Below the pieces are notes generated by a model. The model was given only the letters and a program-made list of their open reading frames with translations. It did no database searches and had not been told where the DNA came from. From Micromonospora sp. NBC_01699 (GTDB lineage: Bacteria > Actinomycetota > Actinomycetes > Mycobacteriales > Micromonosporaceae), in contig NZ_CP109199.1 in the NCBI RefSeq assembly GCF_036250065.1, positions 1,922,001 to 1,986,000 on the forward strand: DNA of 64,000 bases, in the 5' to 3' direction. Shown piece after piece: positions 51,734 to 63,500 of the stretch; position 1 is the first letter of the stretch; each line of letters starts with the position of its first letter. The position numbers and the translations under genes were made by a program.

Positions 51734-52633
51734 GTGTCAGCGAGTACAGGTTCGGATGTCACGGTGCAGCTCGACCGGAGGCTTACCGGCTCCTCGGTCG
51801 CGGTGAACGAACCGGGGACCGACGACACCGCCGTCGACCCGGCCGCCGCCGGCCGCCCCGGCGCCACGCTGCGTACCGAGCGGCTCTCGGCCTGGTTCGG
51901 TACGCACAAGGTGCTCGACCGGGTGAGCCTGACCATGCCCGCCGGAGTGGTGACCGCCCTGATCGGCCCGTCCGGCTGCGGCAAGTCCACCTTCCTGCGG
52001 ATCCTGAACCGGATGCACGAGCTGGTGCCGTCGGCGTCCCTCGCCGGTGAGGTTCAGCTCGACGACCTGGACATCTACGGGGCCAGCCAGCCCCTGACCG
52101 AAACCCGGCGGCGGATCGGCATGGTGTTCCAGAAGCCGAACCCGTTCCCGACCATGTCGATCGCGGACAACGTCACCGCCGGACTCAAACTCACCGGCCG
52201 ACGCGCGGGGCGCGGCGAGAAGGCGGCGCTGGTCGAGGAGTGCCTGACCCGGGCGGGACTCTGGCGTGAGGTCAAGGACCGGCTCCGGCAACCCGGCGGC
52301 ACCCTGTCCGGGGGACAGCAGCAGCGTCTCTGCATCGCCCGCTCGCTCGCCGTACGGCCCGACGTGCTGCTGATGGACGAGCCCTGCTCGGCACTCGATC
52401 CGACCTCGACCCGGCGGGTGGAGGAGACGATCGCCGACATCCGCTCGACGGTCACCGTGGTCATCGTGACGCACAACATGCAGCAGGCCGCCCGGGTGTC
52501 CCAGCAGTGTGCGTTCTTCCTCGCCGAGGAGGGCAAGCCCGGTCACGTCGTCGAATCCGGCGACACCCGGCAGATGTTCGGCGCCCCCCGGGACCCGCGT
52601 ACGGCCGACTATGTCAACGGACGCTTCGGCTGA
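51734..52633 (+). CDS. pstB: Phosphate ABC transporter ATPase PstB
   Basis: GGAGGAG 6 nt before the GTG fixes the start. The 299-residue protein carries a 40-residue N-terminal extension, then a PstB ATPase: LRTERLSAWFGTHKVLDRVS, Walker A GPSGCGKSTFLRILNRMHEL, Q-loop GMVFQKPNPFPTMSIADNV, signature TLSGGQQQRLCIARSLAV, Walker B VLLMDEPCSALDP and switch His IVTHNMQQAARVS. The NRMHEL and QKPNPFP segments are diagnostic for PstB. It is separated from pstCA by the minus-strand PstS-like gene and has its own promoter region. No phoU follows. Confidence 0.93.
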   Translation: MSASTGSDVTVQLDRRLTGSSVAVNEPGTDDTAVDPAAAGRPGATLRTERLSAWFGTHKVLDRVSLTMPAGVVTALIGPSGCGKSTFLRILNRMHELVPSASLAGEVQLDDLDIYGASQPLTETRRRIGMVFQKPNPFPTMSIADNVTAGLKLTGRRAGRGEKAALVEECLTRAGLWREVKDRLRQPGGTLSGGQQQRLCIARSLAVRPDVLLMDEPCSALDPTSTRRVEETIADIRSTVTVVIVTHNMQQAARVSQQCAFFLAEEGKPGHVVESGDTRQMFGAPRDPRTADYVNGRFG

Positions 52634-52677
52634 TTCGCCGACCGGAGCCCGCGACGCACCGACCGGATCGGCGATCC

Positions 52678-52706
52678 TTGATATGTGGGTGAACCGGATC
52701 TAGATT
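52678..52706 (+). promoter_or_regulatory. Housekeeping-type promoter for the thuA-type gene
   Basis: TTGATA (52678-52683) and TAGATT (52701-52706) are separated by 17 bp, an excellent vegetative-sigma match in this GC-rich context. The start codon lies 67 bp downstream. Confidence 0.65.
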
Positions 52707-52773
52707 GCGTTGATCCCGCCGGTCGGGCGGCAGCGGTCGGCCCGGGGGCGGCGGACCGGGGGAGGAAACGCCT

Positions 52774-53481
52774 GTGACGCAGCCGAAGGCACTGGTGGTT
52801 CGGGGCGGGTGGGAGGGGCACCGGCCGGTCGAGGCGACGGAGTTGTTCATCCCGTTCCTCGAACGCAACGGCTATGCCGTACGGGTCGAGGAGTCGACCG
52901 AGATCTACGCCGACGCCGCCGAGCTGGCCGGCACCGACCTCGTCGTGCAGTGCGTGACCATGTCCCAGATCACCGCCGAACAGGTGGCGGGCCTCGGTGC
53001 GGCGGTCGCCGCCGGGACGGGATTCACCGGCTGGCACGGCGGCGTGGTCGACTCGTTCCGCGCCTCGTCGGACTACCTGCTAATGGTGGGCGGCCAGTTC
53101 GCGACCCATCCGGGGAAGGAGCCGGGCGAGCGTCACGGTGGCCCGGAGGACAACTTCCTGCCGCACCCGGTGAACTTCACCGACCTCGGCCGGGAGCATC
53201 CGGTCACCTCCGGGATCGAGGACTTCGACCTGGTCACCGAGCAGTACTGGGTGCTGCACGACGCCCTGATCGACGTGTTGGCCACCACCACCCACCCGGT
53301 CCGGGCGTGGCAGCCGTGGCACCGGCCGGTCACCTCACCGGCCATCTGGACCCGTCGATGGGGCGCCGGGCGGATCGTCGTCACCACCCCGGGCCACAGC
53401 CTCGACGTGCTGGAGCACCCGAGCGTCCGTACGGTCATCGAGAGGGGAATGGTGTGGGCGACCCGCACCGCGTCGGCGTAG
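52774..53481 (+). CDS. ThuA-domain protein
   Basis: The 235-residue protein has a glutamine-amidotransferase-like ThuA fold: PKALVVRGGWEGHRPVEATE, GFTGWHGGVVDSFRASSDYL, GGQFATHPGKEP, NFTDLGREHPVTSGIEDFDL and GRIVVTTPGHSLDVLEHPSV. ThuA-type proteins act in sugar metabolism (first linked to trehalose utilisation) and almost always pair with Gfo/Idh/MocA oxidoreductases, as here. GGAGGAAA precedes the GTG by about 6 nt. It overlaps the next gene by 28 nt, so the two are translated together. Confidence 0.9.
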   Translation: MTQPKALVVRGGWEGHRPVEATELFIPFLERNGYAVRVEESTEIYADAAELAGTDLVVQCVTMSQITAEQVAGLGAAVAAGTGFTGWHGGVVDSFRASSDYLLMVGGQFATHPGKEPGERHGGPEDNFLPHPVNFTDLGREHPVTSGIEDFDLVTEQYWVLHDALIDVLATTTHPVRAWQPWHRPVTSPAIWTRRWGAGRIVVTTPGHSLDVLEHPSVRTVIERGMVWATRTASA

Positions 53482-54572
53482 TGGGGCTCGGGGTCATCTC
53501 CCGGGCGTACCTGAACACGCTCGCCGACCACCCGGCGGTGCGGATAGTCGCGGTGGCCGACCTCGACGCCGCCCGGTCGGCTGCGGCCGCCGCCCTGATC
53601 CCCGGCGCCGAGGCGTGCGGCGTCGAGCGGCTGCTCGACCGCCCGGACGTGCAGACCGTGCTCAACCTGACGATCCCCGCCGCGCACGCCGAGATCTCGC
53701 TCGGCGCGATCGACGCCGGCAAGAACCTCTACGTCGAGAAGCCGCTCGCCGTCACCTTCCCGGACGGCCGCGCGACGATCGACCGGGCCGCGTCGGCCGG
53801 CGTACGGGTCGGTTGCGCGCCGGACACCGTCCTGGGCACGGGTACGCAGACCGCCCGCGCGGCGATCGACGGCGGACTCATCGGGCGCCCGCTGTCGGCG
53901 TCGGCCGTCATGGTCACCGCGGGGCACGAGCGCTGGCATCCCCACCCCGACTTCTACTACACCCCGGGCGGCGGCCCGCTGCTGGACATGGGTCCGTACT
54001 ACGTCTCGGCGCTGGTCAACCTGCTCGGGCCGGTTCGTGCGGTGATCGGAGCCGCCGGCCGCCTGCGGGCCGAGCGGGTGATCGGCTCCGGCCCGCGCGT
54101 CGGCGAGCGGATCCCGGTGACGGTGGACACCCACGTCAGCGGCGTGCTCGAACACGCCGACGGCGTCCTGTCCACCATCACGACGAGCTTCGACGGCGTC
54201 GCGACGACGGCCGCGCCGATCGAGGTGCACGGGGAGACCGGCACGCTCGCCGTACCCGATCCGAACCGGTTCGACGGCGAGGTCCGCCTGTTCGCGCTCG
54301 GTGGCACCGGGTGGCGGGTGCTCGAACCGTGTGCGGGCTACGTCGACGCCTCCCGGGGTGTGGGCCTGCTCGACCTGGTCGGGGCGGACGACCGGCGTAC
54401 GCCACGGGCCGGCGGCGAGCTGGCGCTGCACGTACTCGAAACGATGACCGCCCTGCTCCGGTCGGCGGCCGAGGGTCGGCGGATCGAGCTGACGACGACG
54501 GTGGAGCGGCCCGCATCGGTCCCGCTCACCCCGGCGGGGGACTGGAAGGCGCGGGGCGTACCCGGAAGTTGA
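53454..54572 (+). CDS. Gfo/Idh/MocA-family oxidoreductase
   Basis: The 372-residue protein begins inside the end of the ThuA gene. It has an N-terminal NAD(P) Rossmann motif (RVGVVGLGVISRAYLNTLAD), then VRIVAVADLDAARSAA, the EKPLAVTF signature (catalytic Lys in YVEKPLA near residue 95) and a C-terminal beta-sheet domain with DFYYTPGGGPLLDMGPYYVS. The substrate is likely a sugar or inositol-like polyol, oxidised to the keto form. The GTG start is preceded by GAGGGG and is the only start keeping the whole Rossmann strand. Confidence 0.9.
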   Translation: MGDPHRVGVVGLGVISRAYLNTLADHPAVRIVAVADLDAARSAAAAALIPGAEACGVERLLDRPDVQTVLNLTIPAAHAEISLGAIDAGKNLYVEKPLAVTFPDGRATIDRAASAGVRVGCAPDTVLGTGTQTARAAIDGGLIGRPLSASAVMVTAGHERWHPHPDFYYTPGGGPLLDMGPYYVSALVNLLGPVRAVIGAAGRLRAERVIGSGPRVGERIPVTVDTHVSGVLEHADGVLSTITTSFDGVATTAAPIEVHGETGTLAVPDPNRFDGEVRLFALGGTGWRVLEPCAGYVDASRGVGLLDLVGADDRRTPRAGGELALHVLETMTALLRSAAEGRRIELTTTVERPASVPLTPAGDWKARGVPGS

Positions 54573-54636
54573 TCTCCATCCCACGGAGTGCCGACGTTCG
54601 GCTTTGCGACGTTCTATCCGGTACGCTCGATCCTCA

Positions 54637-54729
54637 GGTCGAGAGGCGCTGCAACGGGCGAAGACGCCCGCCACGCTCGACCGGGGATTCAATCCTGGCT
54701 GCAAGGGCGCCTCCGTTGAACAGCGGAGG
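54637..54729 (+). ncRNA. S-adenosylhomocysteine (SAH) riboswitch controlling metH
   Basis: The aptamer matches the SAH riboswitch. P1 pairs GGTCGAG (54637-54643) with CTCGACC (54676-54682). The conserved AGGCGCTGCAAC (54644-54655) leads into a P2 hairpin (CGGGCG/CGCCCG, 54655-54670). GCGCCT (54707-54712) forms the pseudoknot with AGGCGC. Immediately after, CCTCCG (54710-54715) can instead pair with CGGAGG (54724-54729), which is the ribosome-binding site of metH. SAH binding should hold GCGCCT in the pseudoknot and free the RBS, giving an ON switch at translation. This class is known upstream of metH and ahcY. Confidence 0.9.
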
Positions 54730-54734
54730 TGCCA

Positions 54735-58394
<3,660 letters not shown>

Positions 58395-58556
58395 ACTGAA
58401 CGTGCTGTTCAACCGCCTGATGGGAGAGCACTTCAAGGACACCCCGTACGCCGGGTTCTTCACCGGCGGGGCCGAAAGCGGCGGTCGCTGATCGGCGTCC
58501 GTGGTCCGTGGGTATGTCGGTGGCGGTCCGGACCGACCGTTGCGACACTCTGACGT

Positions 58557-59213
58557 GTGCGAGACCAGGACCGTTTTCGATCCGCCGTCGCCGTCTGGGC
58601 GGCCGGCGGCCCGGACGCCCCGGCCGCCGCGCGGGTGGCCCGCGAACTGGCCGGCGACGGCCTGGCCACGGTTGTGCTCGTCGAGGGGGTCAGCGACCGG
58701 AGTGCGGTGGAGGCGCTGGCCGCCCGGCGCGGTCGTGACCTGGTCGGGGAGGGCGTGTGTGTCCTGTCGATCGGTGGCGCGATGAGCGTCGCCCGGTTCC
58801 TGCGGCTCTTCGGCCCGCAGGGGCTTGCGATCAAGGTGCGGGGGCTGTGCGACGAGGCCGAGGAGGGCTACTTCCGGCGTGGCCTGGAGCAGGCCGGACT
58901 CGGCACCGGTCTGACCCGGTCGGCGATGGAGGCGCTCGGCTTCTACGTGTGCGTCGCGGACCTGGAGGACGAGCTGATCCGCGCGCTCGGCACCGTGGGC
59001 GTCGAGAGCGTGTTCGCGGCCGAGCGGGATCTGGACCGGTTCCGGCTCTTCCAGAACCAGCCCGCGCAGCGTGGGCGAGCGATCGAGCGGCAACTGCGCC
59101 GGTTCATGGGCACGACCAGCGGTCGCAAGTCCCGGTACGCCCGCGCGCTGGTCCACGCCCTAGACCCGAACCGCATCCCCCGACCGCTGGACCAACTGCT
59201 ACCCGGCCGGTAG
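58557..59213 (+). CDS. Stand-alone TOPRIM-domain protein (OLD-like)
   Basis: The 218-residue protein contains LATVVLVEGVSDRSAVEALA (about 35-54), the TOPRIM strand with its catalytic Glu, then GVCVLSIGGAMSVARFLRLF and KVRGLCDEAEEGYFRRGL with the acidic DxE-like pair. This matches the C-terminal nuclease half of OLD-family proteins, but the ATPase half is absent. The C-terminus has RFMGTTSGRKSRYARALVHA, like the region after TOPRIM in related proteins. Stand-alone forms are widespread in actinomycetes and uncharacterised. The start is a GTG without a clear RBS. A perfect terminator follows. Confidence 0.75.
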   Translation: MRDQDRFRSAVAVWAAGGPDAPAAARVARELAGDGLATVVLVEGVSDRSAVEALAARRGRDLVGEGVCVLSIGGAMSVARFLRLFGPQGLAIKVRGLCDEAEEGYFRRGLEQAGLGTGLTRSAMEALGFYVCVADLEDELIRALGTVGVESVFAAERDLDRFRLFQNQPAQRGRAIERQLRRFMGTTSGRKSRYARALVHALDPNRIPRPLDQLLPGR

Positions 59214-59221
59214 TGCCCGGT

Positions 59222-59253
59222 CCGCCGGGGACCGCGTTGGCGGTCCCCGGCGG
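59222..59253. terminator. Perfect bidirectional terminator
   Basis: CCGCCGGGGACCGC and GCGGTCCCCGGCGG form a perfect 14-bp stem with a GTTG loop between the convergent TOPRIM and NLP-type genes. Confidence 0.85.
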
Positions 59254-59262
59254 CGGCTCGGT

Positions 59263-60105
59263 TCAGCCCTGCGGGTTGAACGGGATCCCGGCGGGCTTGG
59301 ACGCGTTGAGCAGGTACTCGAACGAGCCATCCTTGATCTTGATGGTGGCGGAGCCGAAGTTGGCGTTCATCAGCGTGGTGCGCAGACCCGCGCTGGGCCA
59401 CCCGTTCCAGTCCACGATGGGCGGGTAGCGCCAGTTGTGGTAGTGGTTCTCCGGCGGGTCGTCGTTGGCGTTGGCGAGCCGGAAGAAGTGCGTCGACGCG
59501 CCGTCCTTGTGGTAGACGACCTTGGGGTGCGTTCCGTCGAAGCGCACCTGTGCGCGCGGGTAGGTGCGCTGGCTGCTGTGCTGCGTGGTGGTCACGTACT
59601 CGACCTGGTTGGACGCCTGGTTGATCCAGGAGATGACGTGTTCCCAGTCGTGCCGGTGGCCGCCGAGACCGCTGCCGTGCACGGCCTGGTCCTTCTCGAA
59701 GTAGCTGGCGTAGACGACCGCGCACCAGCCGTTGTTGCACTTCGACCGGGCATAGGTCTGCGAGTTGTCCAGGTCGGACTGGTCCCGGCAGCTTCCGTTG
59801 ATGGCCCCGGTGGTGTTCAGGCCGGGGTTGACCGTGCCGTTCGGGCTGATCGCCGAGACGGCGTAGCAGCCGTCACCGTCGTAGTCGTAGGCGGGGGAGA
59901 ACGACGCCTCGTACCCGCCGGCGTTCTGCGGCAGGTTCTGTAGCGGGTCGGCGAAGGCGGCCGTCGCCGGGAACACGACCCCGAGCGCGGCCAGCACGGC
60001 CACGAGCCGGATCAGGGGACGACGGTGACGACTGACGAAGGAGCCGGCGGCTCGGACCGCGGCGGGCCCCGGCGCGGCTGCTGACGGCGATGACACGTGT
60101 TCCAT
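59263..60105 (-). CDS. Secreted NPP1/NLP-type protein
   Basis: The 280-residue product has a long basic N-terminus and a signal segment (LIRLVAVLAALGVVFPATAA, cleavage near AFA-DP). The mature part is a complete NPP1 domain: the central GHRHDWE heptapeptide (residues 149-155), CNNGWCAVVYASYFEKDQAV, RHDWEHVISWINQAS, YHNWRYPPIVDWNGWPSAGL. NLPs bind a divalent metal through GHRHDWE; fungal, oomycete and bacterial members include plant-cell cytolysins. Cys residues in the CYAV, GSCR, SKC and GWC segments suggest disulphides. The actinomycete protein's target is unknown. Confidence 0.9.
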   Translation of the reverse strand: MEHVSSPSAAAPGPAAVRAAGSFVSRHRRPLIRLVAVLAALGVVFPATAAFADPLQNLPQNAGGYEASFSPAYDYDGDGCYAVSAISPNGTVNPGLNTTGAINGSCRDQSDLDNSQTYARSKCNNGWCAVVYASYFEKDQAVHGSGLGGHRHDWEHVISWINQASNQVEYVTTTQHSSQRTYPRAQVRFDGTHPKVVYHKDGASTHFFRLANANDDPPENHYHNWRYPPIVDWNGWPSAGLRTTLMNANFGSATIKIKDGSFEYLLNASKPAGIPFNPQG

Positions 60106-60506
60106 TCCTCGCCTTTCCTGGTATCGGCGCGCCCCGGCGGGATCTTCCGCCGACGCGTGACCACCTGTATTTCACGTTGTAGACATGGGGGTCAATGTCC
60201 ACATAAGAGAAAATTGAATGAACTGCCGACACGAGTCGCCGGCATGGTCTTCCGGGGTGCTGACCGCCTGTGACGCCAACCACCGGGACGGCGTCGTTGC
60301 GCCAGCCGGGGTTCATCCCGCGTTAAGCTGTACGACCGGTGCCGTGGTCTGCCACGCCACCGAAGAACCGATGCGCCGAGTTCCTGACACGCCCTGGGCG
60401 TTGCCATCGTGCGGATCGCCACGCTGACCGCGAACCGGGTAGCCGATGGGCCGGGAACGCCCTCCCCCCAACCGCGGTGCAGCTCATGTTCGTCGAAGGG
60501 TGGAAC
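60106..60506. other. 401-bp divergent promoter region
   Basis: It separates the NLP-type gene (minus) from the Pls-like gene (plus). An inverted repeat GACAT-N8-ATGTC at 60182-60199 lies about 80 bp upstream of the NLP start, near an AT-rich patch (AAGAGAAAATTGAATGAA). A small in-frame extension of the Pls-like gene begins at ATG 60486. No separate gene is supported. Confidence 0.4.
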
Positions 60507-63500
60507 ATGCGCGCGTACCTGGCCGGCACTGATCAGATCGAGGCGCCCGAAGAGCTGACGTCGTTCGTGGTGAGCGACCCGCGTCACACCGACGGTGACT
60601 TCGGCCCGGTCGAGACAGTGCCGTCGCGGTCCGCCGAACCGCCCGTTCCGGACGACGGCCCCAGGGCGGTGTATCCGGCGCAGGCCGCCCCGCCCACCCG
60701 TACCCTGCTGGACATTCTCGCCCAGACCGCGCGCCGGCACCCCAACGCGCCGGCCCTCGACGACGGGCTCACCCTGCTCAGCTACCAGGACCTCGAATCC
60801 CAGGTCGACGAGCTGCGCCAACGGCTCGTCGCCGCCGGGGTCGGGGTCGGGGACCGGATCGGTGTACGCGTCCCGTCCGGCACCGTCGACCTGTACGTCT
60901 CGATCCTCGCCGTACTGGCCGCCGGTGCCGCGTACGTGCCGGTGGACGCCGACGACCCGGACGAGCGGGCCGAGATGGTGTTCGGCGAGGCGGACGTCTG
61001 CGCCGTTCTCGGCCCGGCCCGCACGCTGACCCCGCGCCGCGCCCCGAGTGGCCCGGCCGGTCGGCCCGGCCCCGACGACGACGCGTGGATCATCTTCACC
61101 TCCGGCTCGACCGGTCGGCCGAAGGGCGTCGCGGTCACCCACCGGGCCGCCGCCGCGTTCGTCGACGCCGAGGCGAGGCTCTTCCTGGCCGACGAGCCGA
61201 TCGGGCCCGGCGACCGGGTGCTCGCCGGACTGTCGGTGGCCTTCGACGCGTCCTGCGAGGAGATGTGGCTCGCCTGGCGGTACGGCGGGTGCCTGGTGGC
61301 CGCGCCGCGCTCGCTGGTGCGTACCGGGATGGATCTCGGACCCTGGCTGGTCGACCAGCGGATCACCGTCGTCTCCACGGTCCCGACGCTCGCCGCCCTC
61401 TGGCCGGCCGGCACCCTCGACGAGGTGCGGCTGCTCATCTTCGGCGGCGAGGCATGCCCGCCCGAGCTCGCCGAGCGGCTGGCCGTCGACGGCCGCGAGC
61501 TGTGGAACACGTACGGGCCGACCGAGGCCACGGTGGTCGCCTGCGCCGCGCGGCTGACCGGCGAGGGTCCCGTACGCATCGGGTTGCCGCTGGACGGCTG
61601 GGAGCTGGCGGTCGTGGACGGCCACGGTCGGGTGGTCCCGATGGGCGAGGTCGGCGAACTGGTCATCGGCGGCGTCGGGCTGGCGCGCTACCTGGACGCG
61701 GCCCGGGACGAGGAGAAGTACGCGCCGCTGCCCGCGCTGGGCTGGTCGCGCGCGTACCGCAGCGGTGACCTGGTCCGGGCCGAGCCGGAGGGGCTGCTGT
61801 TCGTCGGCCGGGCCGACGAGCAGATCAAGCTCGGCGGGCGGCGGATCGAGCTGGGCGAGGTCGACGCCGCGTTGCAGGCGCTGCCGGAGGTCGCCGCTGC
61901 GGCGGCCGCCGTACGCACCGCCGGGCACGGCAACCAGCTCCTCGTCGGGTACGTCGTACCGACTTCCGGTGGCGGGTTCGACAAGACGGCGGCGGTGCAG
62001 CGGCTGCGTACGGCACTGCCGGCGGCGCTGGTCCCGCTGATCGCCGTGGTCGACGGCCTGCCCACCAAGACGTCCGGCAAGGTGGACCGGGCGGCGTTGC
62101 CGTGGCCGCTGCCCGGGGTGGAGACGACCGGGGCCGTCCACCGGCTGGAGGGCACCGAGGGCTGGCTGGCCGAGTGCTGGGGCGAGATCGTCGGCGTCAC
62201 GCCGAGCCGCCCGGACGACAACTTCTTCGCCAGCGGCGGTTCCAGCCTCGGCGCGGCGCAGCTGCTCACGCTGCTGCGCGACCGCTACCCGGGCGCGTCG
62301 GTCAGCGACGTGTACCAGCACCCGACCCTGCGCGAACTCGCCCGCCGGCTCGACGAGTTCGAGGTGGTGCAGGCGAACAGCCGTACCGTACGGCCGACGC
62401 CGCGACGTACCGGGCTCGCGCAGACCGCGCTGATGCTGCCGCTGTTCGGCATCGTCGGGCTGCGCTGGGTGGTCACCCTGGCCGCGATCAACAACGTGCT
62501 CGCACTGTTCGGCTCGTACCCGTGGGCGCCCACCGTGTCCTGGTGGTGGGTGCTGCTCGGCTGGCTGCTGGTGATCAGTCCGCCGGGCCGGATCGCGCTC
62601 GCCGCCGGTGGCGCCCGGCTGCTGCTGCACGGCCTGGCACCCGGTAGCTACCCGCGCGGCGGCGCCGTGCACCTGCGACTGTGGGCCGCCGAACGGCTGG
62701 CGGCGTCGAGCGGCGCGACGAACCTGGCCGGCGTGTGGATCACGTACTACGCCCGTGCGCTCGGCGCCCGGATCGCCAACGACGTCGACCTGCACTCCCT
62801 GCCGCCGGTGACCGGCATGCTCCAGCTCGGGCCGGGTGCGGCGATCGAGCCCGAGGTCGACCTGTCCGGCCACTGGGTCGACGGTGACGTGGTACAGGTC
62901 GGTCGGATCCGGATCGACGCCGGCGCGACCGTCGGCGCCCGCAGCACGCTGATGCCCGGCGTACGGATCGGCAAGCGGGCCGAGGTCGCACCCGGATCGT
63001 GCGTGACGGGTCCGGTGCCCGCCGCCCAGCGCTGGGCCGGCGTCCCGGCGAGCCGGTCCGGCAAGGCGGCCCGCCGCTGGCCGCAGGAACGTCCCGGTCG
63101 CGCGCCCCGCTGGACCGTCGCGTACGGGCTGAGCTCGCTCGCGCTCGGCTTCCTGCCCGCCGTCGCGGCGGTACCCGGACTGCTCGTGCTCGGCCGGTTC
63201 CTGCGCGACACCACCACCCTGTCGAGCGCGCTCGGCCGGGCACTGCTCGGTGTGCCGCTCGCCACCGTGGCGGCGATCACCACGTACGCGCTGCTCGTGC
63301 TGTTGCTCGTCCGCCTGCTCAGCCTCGGTCTGCGCGCCGGCCACCACCCCGTACACGGGCGGGTCGCCTGGCAGGCGTGGGCCACCGAGCGCCTGATGGA
63401 TCTGGCCCGGGTCGGCCTGTTCCCGCTGTACGCGAGCCTGTTCACGCCGGTCTGGCTGCGCGCCCTCGGGATGCGGGTCGGGCGTCGGGTCGAGGCGTCG

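Noticed and set aside
54604-54627. TTGCGA/TACGCT as the promoter of the metH riboswitch transcript
   Set aside because: Spacing of 12 bp is too short for a normal promoter, and no better pair could be defended.
58402-58491. A 29-codon frame right after metH (VLFNRLMGEHFKDTPYAG...)
   Set aside because: It reads protein-like but has no RBS and is too short to assign. It may be the tail of a lost gene, but it is not supported as a gene.
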